From positions 2,618,560 to 2,682,559 of the forward strand of contig RPFO01000392.1 of NCBI GenBank assembly GCA_009746045.1: DNA of 64,000 nt, written 5' to 3'. The position numbers and the translations under genes were made by a program. Positions 8,500-20,044 of the stretch are shown here, in pieces. This DNA comes from Mesostigma viride (Eukaryota > Streptophyta > Mesostigmatophyceae > Mesostigmatales > Mesostigmataceae). The notes below the pieces were generated by a model, which was not told the DNA's origin, made no database searches, and saw nothing but the letters and a program-made list of their open reading frames with translations. The first letter of the stretch is position 1, and every line of letters starts with the position of its first letter.

Positions 8500-9614
8500 A
8501 TGGCCCGCACTAAGCGTTTCCCAGTCCGCGCTTACCCAGGCAATGGAGTCAAAGTCCACGATATGACAGACAAGCTCCACGACGCTTTTGACGCAGCTCT
8601 CGCAAAAAGGAACAAGGAAAACAAGCCAGTCGCAGAAGTGCTGTCCATTTGCATTTGTTGCAATACCTTGCTCCCCATTGACAAGTTTCGCAAGGTCCCC
8701 GAGGATATCGGTGGCTACCACACGGAATGCATCCTCTGCGAGCACATGCTCGAGGTAAACTTCTTTTCCTTGCGTTTTTTGCTGACTTTGGCTGCATTTT
8801 TGCACTCCTCCTGTGGATTCTAACAAGACGCACTGCCCCTTGTCATTTTTTGTGCTGCCCGCCCCACTTTGCAGAACAACGAGATCGACCACAAGCCGAT
8901 TTTCCCCCCGAGTGCCCAGAGTGCGGGGATGAGACCGCTCCGTGGGCTTTCTTCCCCAACGCCAACTGGAAGCGCGAGCTCTGCGTCAATTGCTTCTTCT
9001 CCAAGGAGGAGAACGTCTTCACTGCTCCGAACATCCCCAGGCCCGTGGACCCCTGCGAGTCCGACCCTCGCTACAACATGCCACTCAAGTGGCAAGTGAG
9101 GAAGGCGGACAGGGACGAGAGGAGGAAGGCGATCCAGGAGGAGGCACGCAGGCGCCTCCAGGAAATCCAGGACGAGTCTGACGCTGAGGTGGGGGCCCTC
9201 GAGTCTGAGAAGGACGAGGACGACGAGGAGCCGTTGGACGACGCGGAGGACCCGTGGTACCAGTTCGAGCGGGATCCCGAGGAGGAGGAGGAGCAGCAGC
9301 CCCAGGAGGCTGTGGTCAAGGAGGAGGAGGAGGAGGAGGAGGAGGAGGAGCCCACCTGCAGGAGGGTGAAGACCACGCCTTCCAAGATGGCCCCCAAGGT
9401 CATCGAGGTGGAGGATGACGATGACGACGTTGTGGAGGTCCCCAAGAGCGACTTCCTCAAGGGAAAGCGCCCTGCTGACTCCCCCCCCACCTCTGAGGAG
9501 CCAGTCGTGAAGAAGGAGAAGGTCTTCCGTGGTGCCAACCCCTCCCAGCGTTTTCGAGCTGGCCCGTCTGGCTCCAACCCCTCCATGAGGCCCTGCTCCA
9601 TGAAGGGGGACTAG
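8500..9614 (+). CDS. double CxxC zinc-binding, acidic nuclear-type protein, two exons, one frame slip
   Basis: Exon 1 is 8500-8754 (donor GAG|GTAAAC) and exon 2 starts at 8875 after CTTTGCAG. Exon 1 carries CICC and CILC 20 residues apart; exon 2 carries CPEC and CVNC at nearly the same spacing, so the protein has two similar zinc knuckles. The rest is acidic (runs of Glu), then basic patches such as KKEKVF, typical of a nuclear or chromatin protein. The frame of the acceptor does not match the frame of the second zinc site. A single missing base in a run of six C at 8904-8909 would explain it, so this is either a sequencing error or a real break. No family is recognised. Confidence 0.6.
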
Positions 9615-10160
9615 AGACAAGTCCCTAGGACTTTGTCATTTGTGATGTACACTAGCACGCATGGTAGTCAGTATAGGGCAAGTCCCGTGGGACCTTGTGC
9701 ATTTTCATATATTTACTCATGATTTTATTGAAATAATAAAAGTTTTTTGCATGCAAACATTCACGAACAATGTGCTTATCAAGCCTTGCATGGATATATA
9801 ATTTAATTACAATTTGGACAAGTACTTTGGCCTGTGCACTTAGGTAGCAGGCCCATACGCCTTAGTGTTTGGGACTTAGGCAATTTTCTCAAGTCCGGGA
9901 CCGCCGAATTCAGACCCGCGCCTATACTGCACCGTACGACGCCAGAATATGGTACTTGCACCGTACGAATGCAGTATCACGCATCAGAATCGTATATAAT
10001 GTACATTCTGAACTTGGAACGAATTGTAAGGGGGTGGCTGGCGGCCCACTTGGCAAATTGTCGAATTTTGGGGGTGGTAAACATATACAAAATGAATCAA
10101 AGGCGGCGTGCATGCGTGCAATTAATTAATTGATCAAGCAACGAGAAGAGAAGTGACACG
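9615..10160. other. AT-rich intergenic stretch, no gene seen
   Basis: The 3' flank of the zinc-binding gene contains AATAATAAAAG near 9732, which could serve in 3' end formation. The remainder is AT-rich with several TATA-like words (for example near 9990). I see no supported gene. Confidence 0.5.
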
Positions 10161-11160
10161 ATGAACGATAGCCCAGGTGCGATGAAGGATAGCGATATTA
10201 TGAAGGATAACGTGAGGCAGGCGAAGCGGCTGCCGATCGCCGCTCTATTTCACGCTGTAGGAGATATACTCCAGGAGACAGTAGACGACATTTCGAAGAG
10301 AAACACTAGGGCCAAGGCCATCCAGGGGGGGCGGCAACACATGCCGACATCGTCTCCTCCTCCTCCTCGTCAGATGAGGATGACGAGGAGGAGGAGCGTG
10401 TTCAGACGCAGTTCGACGATGGCAAAATCGACAGGTTTACTGGAGTCAAGTTCGAAGCAGGCTCGCTTCACGTCAAGACCATGTTTTCAGATGCGACACA
10501 GGCATGGCTCCCTATGTCTAAAATCGATATTCAGTATGACGCGCGCATGCGCGATTTCCTCAAGAATTTCAGAGGGAGCCCTGGAAACGGCAATGGCAAC
10601 AAGGTGACGGCCAAGATGGCGCGTGATTCATGGCGTGAGCACGTCCGGCATGAGGAGTGTCTCCAGGGACAGGAGGTGGTCGATGTGGGCGAGGAAGCCC
10701 CTCCCATGCAATGGGAGGTTGTGGTGAAGAAGGAGGAGGGATCCACTCCCTCCTCAAAGAGGGCAATGAAGTCCCCCCGGTGGGACGACGCGTAAAGCTA
10801 ACAAAGATCACGCCGAGCCCGGCGGACAGGTCATTCGCTATCAAGAAGACCCCCGTCCCTTCCCAGAAGACTGCAGCCGGTGCTGAGGAGAAGCCTGCAC
10901 CCAGTGCTGGAAAGAAGACTGCACCCGCCAGCGAGGAGGAGAAGCCTGCACCTGTCACTCCTGTGGAGGAGCCAGCAGCTGGGCAGGAGAAGCCAGCAGC
11001 TGGGCAGGGTTCAGGGAGCAAGCCTGTCCCTAGTAACGCTCAAGTTGCTGCTGGACTAGACACCCTGCAGAGGATGTTGAACCACATGGCGACTATGGGG
11101 TTCACACCCGCTCAAATCGCAGAGAGCATGGCCGCCCAGGCCGCCCAGAAGAAGACGTAG
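10161..11160 (+). pseudogene. Pro/Ala/Lys-rich protein gene with two homopolymer frame breaks
   Basis: Three overlapping frames join end to end into one gene of about 333 codons if two single-base losses are allowed: one in the G7 run at 10325-10331, one in the C6 run at 10773-10778. The first part is basic, followed by a Ser run and an acidic patch (SDEDDEEEE), then a middle containing FSDATQAWLPMSKIDIQYD. A C-terminal part has repeated KPAP/EEKPA units, and a final helical QRMLNHMATMGFTPAQIAES. Composition resembles the preceding zinc-binding gene (acidic plus KKEE patches) but no shared domain is visible. Codon patterns stay protein-like across the breaks, which favours assembly error or very recent decay. 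Function unknown. Confidence 0.5.
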
Positions 11161-11438
11161 ACATTTGGTGGCTTGACAGTTCATGAAGGACAGCTGTTTT
11201 TGAATAAATGAATAAAGCAATGGACACTGTTTGCATCATTGAGTCATTTCATGGCATCACAATGTGTACTTGGATTTTATTATGAATAATAATGAATGGA
11301 TTGCACACATGTCCATGCACCCCCACGGGATTGTGATGTTAGGCTGGCTACTGTCACACCCTGGCCACTTGTGATGATTTTCCCGTGGATCCATGTGTCC
11401 CAGGTGCCCACCCTTGGGGTCACCTTGGGTTTTTGTAG

Positions 11439-11744
11439 GATGGACTGAACATCATTCCGTCTGGACAATACAAAAGATTCATAACTGCCAAATGTCACGC
11501 ACCGGAATATTGCGCAAGCCACCAAGGCTTTGCGCCCCAAAGTCTTGCGCCTGAACCTAAGTCAGGTCACCTAAGACTGTCACTCTAGAAATTCAGGCCT
11601 TTCCGGCGCGGCGCTCCACACCGGCCCAAGGAACAAAGCCTGCGGCCTACTGAATCGGAACCAACCAAACGTCGGTAACGATTCCGATTACGGCAACCGC
11701 GTAACTTCTTGAGTGCACGGACGTAAATGATCACGGACGTGACA
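11439..11744. repeat. 306-bp direct repeat, left copy
   Basis: Starts GATGGACTGAAC and ends GGACGTGACA. I found no difference from the right copy at 12884-13189. The sequence before it (11161-11438) is the 3' flank of the broken gene, with AATAAATGAATAAAG near 11201 and no gene. Confidence 0.9.
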
Positions 11745-12883
11745 GCTGTCGCGTTTGCGTGCCATTATATCCTAGCCTATCACTTGGAAGGCATATCCAT
11801 AGCAATAGAGTACTCTTGTGTGTGATCCACTATATTCCCCCCACTTTTTAGCTCGAAAAAATGAAGAGCCAAAAAGTCAAAAAGAGGATCACATAGGGAA
11901 AAAAAAATTCCCACGACAGGACCACACATGCTTTTCAAATAGGCTAAGCAATAACCTCTTCAGTGCTTTTTCAAGGATAAGCATAATCCTCTTCATGGCT
12001 TTTTCAAGGATAAGCCTAATCCTCTTCATAGCTTTTTAAAGGATAAGCTTAATCCTCTTCCAAGTGCTTGATTCTGCAAGCAGCTTGGGTATATCTCCGG
12101 CTCAGGCTGTCCGAACTGAACCCGCCAAGGGTTGTTCGCTCGTTTAAATAATGTGGAAATGATAGGTGTGGTCCTTGACGGCACCACCACCTTCATGACA
12201 GGCAGCGCAGCCAGCCGATTATATTATGAAGATTGCAATAATGCTTTATGATGAAAGCAATGCCCAAACCATTCATTCCATAACATTTGACAGATTACAA
12301 TGAATGCCGAGTTGTGCTGCCGCAACTGTAAGAGTAACTACATATCCTTGAGACCCATCGAAATCACCACAGACCGACCATGACGCCACTGTGGCGCAAC
12401 AGTGTTTACTTACGTCATAATCTATATCAACTGTGTGACTCTGCGCTCATGTCCCAGTTACTGGCACACTGGCCAACGACGAACCGGCCCTTTCCCGGGA
12501 CTGTTCCCGGGTCAGCAGAACGTTTCTCGTCCACAATGCCAACAACATCCCAACCGGATCAAACCACTGTCAATCCTATCAACCATCGTCATGGCAACGA
12601 CATGCAACCACTCACGGGGGCTGCTCCGGGCTGTTCGAGAAGTTTAACCCCATGAAGACAACAAACTAGTTGTGAGGGAGAGAAACGAGCGAACAACGAC
12701 CACCATGGCCGCTGCGCTGCTCCTAAATACCTCCAAAAATCCCGGCATCCATGCGCTGTCGCATTTGCCAGCAAGCCGCCTGACGTGCAGTTAGACTGCC
12801 AGCAAAATGCAGAGCAAGTCTGTTCGACAACCACGTGCGAGCCAGCACACCGCACACTACGATCTGCGTATCTAGCTTTGTCA
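11745..12883. other. 1.14-kb segment between the 306-bp repeats, no gene seen
   Basis: Enclosed by identical direct repeats, so it could be the body of a small LTR-type (TRIM-like) element or the product of a local duplication. It contains a 33-bp tandem array (11941-12066). No reading frame with coding character was found. Confidence 0.45.
11941..12066. repeat. 33-bp tandem repeat with near-palindromic core
   Basis: Four units at exact 33-base spacing (11941, 11974, 12007, 12040). Each holds AGGATAAGC-N-TAATCCTCTTC; AGGAT-A...T-AATCCT is a near inverted repeat, so each unit can fold or bind a dimeric protein. The first unit is the most diverged. Confidence 0.75.
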
Positions 12884-13189
12884 GATGGACTGAACATCAT
12901 TCCGTCTGGACAATACAAAAGATTCATAACTGCCAAATGTCACGCACCGGAATATTGCGCAAGCCACCAAGGCTTTGCGCCCCAAAGTCTTGCGCCTGAA
13001 CCTAAGTCAGGTCACCTAAGACTGTCACTCTAGAAATTCAGGCCTTTCCGGCGCGGCGCTCCACACCGGCCCAAGGAACAAAGCCTGCGGCCTACTGAAT
13101 CGGAACCAACCAAACGTCGGTAACGATTCCGATTACGGCAACCGCGTAACTTCTTGAGTGCACGGACGTAAATGATCACGGACGTGACA
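12884..13189. repeat. 306-bp direct repeat, right copy
   Basis: Identical by eye to the copy at 11439-11744. It ends 33 bases before the first retroelement reading frame, so it may mark the 5' boundary of the Ty3/gypsy element or of a duplication event. Confidence 0.9.
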
Positions 13190-13221
13190 AGGTCCTTAGA
13201 TAGTACCCCAGATAATAATTT

Positions 13222-13884
13222 TTGTTTGCCTGCCTTTTTATAACCTCTGTAGGAGCTGAATCATCCCTACCACTACGTGTGCGTCCTCTTATGTTCTTGA
13301 ATGGTGGCTTAACCGTCCCTCATACTGTTGTAGACCCCTTCCTGCATGCTGATGAACTCTTGAATGTCTCTGTGTTAGTGGATAGCGGTGCGGCTAGCTG
13401 CTTTGTGAGCGAGGCCCTAGTTAGGCGTTTAGGACTAGTCCCTACCCCTCACACAAAAACTGTCACTGTCCATTATGCTGACGGTCGCACCAGTCATTCC
13501 CCGGGTACGGTGTCCCTTCCCCTGGTCATACAAGGACGTACGGTCAACCTGACGGCCACTATAGGCCCTATCACTACAGCTGATGTATTACTAGGATTAG
13601 ATTGGCACCAGGATAATAAAATCACTATTAATTATGATACTATGGTCATTTGGTTTCCAGATAGCTCTTACTGGGTACCAGAACGTCATTATAGATTAGA
13701 AAATTTATCCTTGGTAGATATTACTCCTCCTACACCTGTTGATCCTCCTGTGAGACCTATACCTGAAGTATTAATGTCCAATGACGAATTGCGATCTGAA
13801 CTAAAGGAATATGGATACCTATTATGTATGTTCCTTCAGTTAGAAGTACAGAGATACCTATCACTAATAATAGTGTGGATATAG
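13222..13884 (+). pseudogene. gypsy aspartic protease segment
   Basis: The active-site motif VLVDSGAASCFVSEALV (catalytic Asp in DSGA) is followed about 65 residues later by DVLLGLDWH, the second retropepsin hallmark. The frame then runs out before RT begins in another frame at about 13943, so a frameshift separates them. It would cut the retroelement polyprotein. No recognisable gag precedes it. Confidence 0.85.
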
Positions 13885-13942
13885 ATGTAAATACAGTGGA
13901 TACAATAGGAGTGGGATTTACTGAAAATGAAATAGTAGATAC

Positions 13943-15657
13943 ATGGCTGTGATAGATTCCTCAAAAGTATTTGAAGAAAAGACTCCTTCTTATCCTCCTC
14001 CTCGTTCTGTTTTACACCGTGTAGTTATCAAGGACGGTGCAGTTCCTACGCACTCTCCGATGTATAGAATGGGCCCTACAGAATTAAAGGAACTAAAACA
14101 GATTTTAGTATCACTATTAGAAGCAGGATTGATAGAGCCTAGTAACTCCCCCTACTCCGCTGGTGTCCTGTTAGTTCCTAAGCCAAATGGCAAGTTTCGC
14201 CTAGTTACTGATTATAGGAAGTTAAACGATATTACTGTGAAGTCTAAATACCCTCTACCTCGTATTGATGATATATTTAATAAGGTTAAAGGTTCTACCT
14301 GTTTCACAGTACTAGATTGTGCGGATGGTTTTTGGCAACTACGTATAGCTCCTGAGGATTGCCACAAAACCGCCTTTGCTACCCCTTTTGGGCATTATCA
14401 GTTTAGAGTAGCGGCTATGGGACTCTGTAACTCTCCTGCCTCTTTCCAAATGTTAATGAATGAAGTGCTTAGACCTGTTATGGGAAATTCCCACCTTCCT
14501 CAAGTGTCCTCTGATTTAAAGGATCCTTCCTTCTCCTCTGTTTCTTTATCTGAGCATGACCGTTCTTGTGCTCAAGCTTACTTAGATGATATCCTTATTT
14601 ATTCTCCTGATTTTGAAACGCACCTACGTGATTTAAAGAAAGTACTAGAAATCATGGCTGAAAATTCTTTATGGGCGCGCCGTGCTAAAGTTCGCTCTGG
14701 TAGAAGTGTCCCATTTTTAGGGCACGTTCTGTCAGATGCCGGGGTTGCTACCGACCCGACAAGACTAAGTCAATTCAGGAATGGCCTACCCCTACCGACG
14801 TTAAAGGTGTACGTAGTTTTCTAGGAATTGCTTCTTACTATAGGCGTTTTATCCCGCGTTTCGCAACTATAGCAGCCCCTATTAATCATCTATTAAAGAA
14901 GGATATCCCCTTTGTTTGGAGTAGTGAATGTCAGTCGGCTTTTCAGTGTCTAAAATCCCTACTCCTCTCCCCTCCCGTACTCATCCTACCGGATACTACT
15001 AAACCCTTTGTTGTAGCTACAGATGCTAGCAAGGTAGCTATAGGGGGCGTCCTTCTCCAGGATCAGGGTCAGGGCTTACAGCCAATCGAGTATATCTCTA
15101 GGACAATGCTTCCTGCGGAGCGTAACTATCCCGTACACCAGCAAGAACTATTAGCTGTGGTGTATTGTTGCCACGCGTGGCAGCACTTTCTTAAAGGTGC
15201 TCAATTTGATGTTTGTCTGAATGAACCCTGTGAGCTTGATCCTTATAGATTAGTTATCCAGACAGATCACCGCCCTCTTACCCATCTTCTCTCACAACCC
15301 AACCTTACCCCTCGTCAAGCGCGCTGGATGGAGTTTTTAGCACAGTTCTCCCCTTTTAAACTTCAGTATGTTAAGGGTGTAGATAACATAGTACCAGATG
15401 CACTCTCCCGTCGTGCAGATTACTCCTTTTTCGAGGACCTTGATGTTCTCAATACTACTCTAGTTCCTACTACTATGGGTGTAACCCCGTATGGTGAACT
15501 ACCTGATGATGAATCCTATGCCTACCTCTTTCATACAGCTGTTCGCATGCCTGATCTCCTTTCTCACGTAGGACTCTCTCTCCCGTGTGAGGCCCTTCCT
15601 GTGGTCTCGGTGGGGGGGAGGGGAAAAATAAAATTTCTATACCGCTTAGCCATATAG
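13943..15657 (+). pseudogene. gypsy reverse transcriptase and RNase H, one frameshift
   Basis: RT motifs are clear: LVPKPNGKFRLVTDYRKLN, LDCADGFWQL, FGHYQFRVAAMGLCNSPASF and the catalytic YLDDILIY. An insertion-like Ser-rich segment (about 14490-14570) sits just before the YLDD box. The frame breaks at about 14755 by one base and resumes as RSFLGIASYYRRFIPRF. RNase H follows, with VVATDASKVAIGGVLLQ, the E of QQELLAVVY and TDHRPLTHLL. The frame ends after a G7 run at 15612-15618, another homopolymer break. Confidence 0.88.
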
Positions 15658-15766
15658 CGACTAGGTCAGGAAAGTCTTATGAAACATAGTCCCTCTAGGA
15701 CCTCCCCTTCTCTTTGGCAAGGCGGTAGGAGATCTCTTTAAACCTGTTCTGGATACCTCTGTAGCG

Positions 15767-16900
15767 ATGCCTACCTCTGATCTCGAACGTCTTATTAGTA
15801 GATTTACGGCCACTGAGCCGGAAGCATTAGCTGCCATTGCTGCCCATCCCCAACAATTAGGCAAGCACCCTTGTAAATTTGTAGGTGGATTTTTATATGT
15901 GCAGATAGCAGATTCTCCCCCTCAATGGCGCCTGTATGTCCCTCCTATCTGTCGCTCCTCCTTGCTCTTTGAGTTGCATGACTTAGCTGCTCACCAGGGT
16001 GGTAAACGGGTACGGGACCTAGTAGCCCGCTCTTACTACTGGCCTTCCCTTTTAAAGGATGTAGATGAGTATGTTAGAACCTGTCAATCTTGCCAGGAGA
16101 TGAAACCCAACAATGTAGGACAGATAGCAGAGCCTAGGACCTTACCTGATCCCATCATGCCGTGGGACTCCATTATGATGGATTTTGTAGGACCTTTTAG
16201 GAAGAATGATAGAGGTAACGCCCAGATCCTTGTTTTTGTAGATCGTTTTACTCGTATGTGTCATCTCGTGCCGTGTCCCTTAGAACTCACCGCACGCGAT
16301 TGCGCACGCCTATACCTTAATAACGTATATAGATATCATGGTTTGAGTAGGCAGTTTATTAGTGATAAGGATAAGTTATTTACTTCTGATTTTTGGCAGC
16401 AGTTCTTCGCTGCTATCGGTACCAAGGTCACCTTCGGTACTGCCTACCACTCCTCCTCGTCTCATTTAGTAGAACGTTTGAATAGGGTAGTGGAAGAAGC
16501 TCTGCGTCACTATGTGAATGGCTCTGGGAGTGATTGGGAGGATTACCTATGTTTGGTAGAGTTTTCCCTTAACAACTGCCCTCAGGCTGCGCATGGTTAT
16601 ACGCCCTTCTTCCTAGATACTGGTAGACAACCTCTTACCCCTACCTCTCTCTTAGCTAGTCCTTTAAGGGACAAGGATGATGTGTCCCGGGATACTGTAG
16701 AAGGTGTGCAGGCGTTATTAGATAAGATGAAGAATGCACACGACAACGCTATTGCAGGGTACCATAGGGCGCAGGCCAAATACCTTGCTAGGTTGCGTGC
16801 CTCATTAGATAGAAGAGCACCTGAGATAGAAATAGGAGATTTAGTCTTAGTAGAAGGCCCCGTGTTGGCCGCTTCGCTCATAAGTTCGAAGCTGAACTGA
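15767..16900 (+). pseudogene. gypsy integrase
   Basis: An N-terminal HHCC zinc site (HDLAAHQGGKR...CQSCQEMK) is followed by the DDE core: Asp in MMDFVGPF, Asp in FISDKDKLF and Glu in LVERLNRVVEE. The usual HPQTDGQTE segment is replaced by YHSSSSHLVE, but the catalytic Glu remains. The frame stops at 16900 and the protein continues at once in another frame. Confidence 0.9.
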
Positions 16901-16902
16901 AA

Positions 16903-17291
16903 GTGAAACTTAGGCCCGCCTTCTTAGGACCCTTCCGTGTGTTGTCTAGAGTAGGTAATTTTCTGTATGAGATAGATATTCCTACCTCTTGGCAGACCCA
17001 CTCTCGCACCTTTCATAGAAGCCAGCTGAAGCTCTATCATCAGAGCACGTTCGCTGGTAGAGAATTAGCCCCTGCCCCTTTAGAGCATAACCCGGATACT
17101 GGTGAGGTAGAGGATGAGGTAGAGGGTATCGTGGCCCATAGAGATATCAAAAAGGCCGCGGTACCCAGCGCCAGTATAAGGTGAAGTGGATGTATGCTCG
17201 TAGTGAGGTAGATAAGGTCTGGTATACTGAGAGTGAGCTAGATGGGTGTAGTCGCCTGCTGCAGGAGTATAAAACCCTGCATAAGCTCTAG
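16903..17291 (+). pseudogene. gypsy integrase tail and chromodomain, frameshifted
   Basis: The first part (LRPAFLGPFRVLSRVGNFLY) is the GPY/F-like tail of chromovirus integrase. It leads to EVEGIVAHRDIKK, the start of a chromodomain. The rest of that domain (QYKVKWMYARS, VWYTESEL) is in a second frame after a shift near 17157, and ends at a stop at 17289-17291. Chromodomains direct such elements into heterochromatin; that is family knowledge. Confidence 0.8.
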
Positions 17292-17367
17292 TTGTAGACC
17301 TTCTCCTCTCTTATGTTATGTCTGCTGTCGACGGATGGTTGGTTGTCCCCTCCCCTCCGCAGCCGTC

Positions 17368-17844
17368 ATGTCAGAGCCTACCCCTCCGGCTGAGAGCTCG
17401 CTGCCGTCCCCGCCCCCACCGGACCCTGAGCTGTATTTCGAGGCCCTTCCGGGCCGCTGGGTGTCGCGATCAAGTTACCCGGGTGGCGTTGTGCAGCCGG
17501 CCCTTCAGGCCCAACATGCGGGCTTAGTCAGGGCGGCCCTCTTCGGGGTCACGTGGTATGGTCCTTCCCCTGATGAGCCGCACCAGCTTGTCCTGCACGG
17601 GTTCGACGATGCCGGACACTGTTTGTTGGGGTGTGGTTCCAGCTGTCCCGCCTTGGGACAGATAGATGCGGTTCTCCGGTGCTGCCGTGTGTTCTCCTAC
17701 CTCTCTACCCCTGTGGGCCGTACCTGCCTACGGGAGGTGTTCCCTTGGCTTCCGGCTGAGGGTGATGCTGAGGTAGATGAGAACCCCTGCGACCTTTTAC
17801 GGGCCGTAGAATTCATGGAGATAGCTGATCAGTCGGCGGACTAG
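17368..17844 (+). CDS. unknown retroelement-associated ORF 1 (158 aa)
   Basis: An ATG-started frame (MSEPTPPAESS) directly follows pol on the same strand. It is Pro/Ser-rich at the start, then has a globular-looking part with several Cys (CLLGCGSSCPALG) and a final acidic stretch. It is much richer in G+C than the adjoining pol. No gag, env or other family is recognised; it could be an accessory ORF of the chromovirus or part of another element. Confidence 0.4.
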   Translation: MSEPTPPAESSLPSPPPPDPELYFEALPGRWVSRSSYPGGVVQPALQAQHAGLVRAALFGVTWYGPSPDEPHQLVLHGFDDAGHCLLGCGSSCPALGQIDAVLRCCRVFSYLSTPVGRTCLREVFPWLPAEGDAEVDENPCDLLRAVEFMEIADQSAD

Positions 17845-18982
17845 CGGTTAGTGGTCCTGCCCCTTCGGGCGCCCCAGCCGAGGTACATTATACTCCAGAT
17901 TATTCTGCCTCGAGCGCTGCGTCCGCCTCCTCGGCGTCTGTTCCTCCCTCTCCGGTCCCGTCGTCCCCTCGGTCGACCCGGGTGTTGCAGTAGAGCCTAC
18001 CCCTTCGGGTTTGCCTGATCCTCTTTCGGCGACGGTCTCGGCTATGCAGGCTCAGATCCAGTCCCTGACCACGGCGTTCGGGGCCTTCCTGGCGGCCCAA
18101 GCGCAGACTCCGGCCACGCCAGGTGGGGTGTCTGTGGTGTCCGCGCCCCCTACCCCTTCGGTTGCTTCGGCACCTGTGGTTTCGCCGGCGCCCCCTACCC
18201 CTTCGGTTGCTGCGGCTCCGACACCTCCGGTTGCCTCCGTGCCTGCGGCCGACGTTCCCGCGCCTCGGCGCGAGTCTTCAGCCCCTTCGGCTGTGCCCGC
18301 CGTCGCCCCTCTGGGCCGTCCGCTGCGCCCTCACAGCCAGTTCGTGGTTTCTTCAGCGACACGGGCGATCATCCCAGGCTTTGGGAGGGTGGTCCCCCGC
18401 AGAGGATCCCGGTGCCCGACTGGAGCTTGGATGGTAACCAATCTTATGCCGGGCTGCCTGTCCCTACGGGCCCTATCTTCAATATGTGGCCTGAGGGTGC
18501 ACCGGCAACGGAGACCGGCGCGCCTGCGTCGATGGCGGGTCCGTCACGGCCCTCTCTGGCTTCGGGTCCGGCGCGACCTCCTGTTTTACCAGTGCCCCTG
18601 CGTCGGTGTCGGCTCCTGCCCCTGCGTCGGCCCCTGCTTCGGTCCCTGCTCCTTCGGCCTCGCGGTCTTGGCCGCGGTTGTTCGGTCCACCGGTCAGGAT
18701 CCTCGCGCCACCCGCGCTGCCGATTCCCTCCGGGAGTTGTCCCAGGGTGATCGGGACAGGGCCCCTTCTGTGGTGCATGCGACGCCGGAGTCGCGCGACA
18801 CGCCCATTCCTGGGTATGGTATGTCCGCACTCGCCTGCCGACAGTGTGACCTGCCGCGCGCCTCTGCTGAGCTTGCCATCTCCCCATGTCCTACGGGTTC
18901 TCCCAGGTGTGTCGGGCGCCTCGGGATCGTGGCCTACCCATTGAGACTGATCGGCCTCCTTCGACATGGTTATTTTAGCTGA
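17845..18982 (+). pseudogene. Pro/Ala/Ser-rich gag-like ORF 2 with frame breaks
   Basis: Several frames succeed each other: a Ser/Ala/Pro-rich start, then DPLSATVSAMQAQIQSLTTA (a short coil resembling gag N-termini), repeats of PTPSVASAP, and a frame with VPDWSLDGNQSYAGL and FNMWPEGAPA. At least two shifts are needed to join them. A gag identity is a guess from the coil and composition; a gag after pol would be unusual. Confidence 0.35.
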
Positions 18983-19672
18983 TCCGGTGTTCGAGGGTGA
19001 GATCCTGGTCCGGCGCGTTCTGTATCGCTGGGCTAGGCGCCACAACGACTTGGACACCTACGGTGGGTTCCAGTGGGCTTACCCTCCCCTCTGGGCATTA
19101 TGGCTTCGGATGCCCTTACAGTAGAGTTTCCTGCGGTGCCGGGTGCGGCGTACACTACGGTCCTCCAGCCCATCCTTGAGTGGGATGCCCGTCGCCCGGC
19201 GCCTATCCCGGGCCAGGGTCTAGACTCCCGCGGTCACCCTCCTCCTCGGGCCAGCGACTACCTAGAGACATTCGGGTCGCGACAGTGTGTTCGTCGGTGG
19301 CGCTCCCGCGAGGTTCGGCACATCCGGTTGTGGCCGTCCAACGTGGAGCCCCTGGTGGACCTGTTCTTCCCGACGGGTATGCGCCCTCGGATCCGGTACC
19401 ATCGCCTCCTCCTGCGGGCCCTTTGCCTGATCGCGGTAGAGCCTTTCCTTCGCCTCTTTGCCTGTGGCTTTCTGGACTGGGCCCGTGGCCAGGTCGTCCT
19501 CACGCAGCATAGGTATTACTGGGCCTTCCTGGGCCTCTTTCCTGACGGCGTGTGGGCCGATGTTTTCCTCACTGTAGATAGGCATGACAATGTCGAGGAT
19601 GTGGCCCACTACCAGGCCTACCTGGAGGTCCTGCTGGCCTCTCGTGGCACTTATCAGACGGATGGCCACTAG
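18966..19672 (+). pseudogene. unknown retroelement-associated ORF 3
   Basis: Begins MVILADPVFEGEILVRRVLY at 18966 and continues, after a frame change near 19100, as a 190-residue globular, Arg- and Trp-rich sequence (for example RLWPSNVEPLVDLFFP and HRYYWAFLGLFPDGVW). It ends 370 bases before the LTR-like start. No family is recognised. Conserved composition over 230 codons suggests a once-functional protein. Confidence 0.4.
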
Positions 19673-20044
19673 ATAGAGGGCCTTAGGCCCGACCTGAGGG
19701 TGTTGTCCCTCCGGTATATAGAGTCGCCCTCATATTCTGGCCAGTTGGTTGGCTGTTCTTGGTCCTTAGCGCTGATGTGTTTACTCTGTGTGTCCTGCCC
19801 AGTGCCGTCCCCCCGGCCAGGACTCCGTTCCAGGCAGTTAGGGGAACCTCCCACCAGGCTTGGTGCTGGCTAACCCTACACCACCCGGCGTGGTGGTGGA
19901 GACCGTGTGAACTATTGGTGCTTTGTATCTGGGATGGTCTATCGATTGTGTTGGTATGTGCTGGGTGCATTAGGTTTTTCCTACCCCTTTGGTTCCCTCC
20001 TCTCTGCGTAGGGAGAGGGCTCCCTACCTTTTGTGGGGGGGAGG

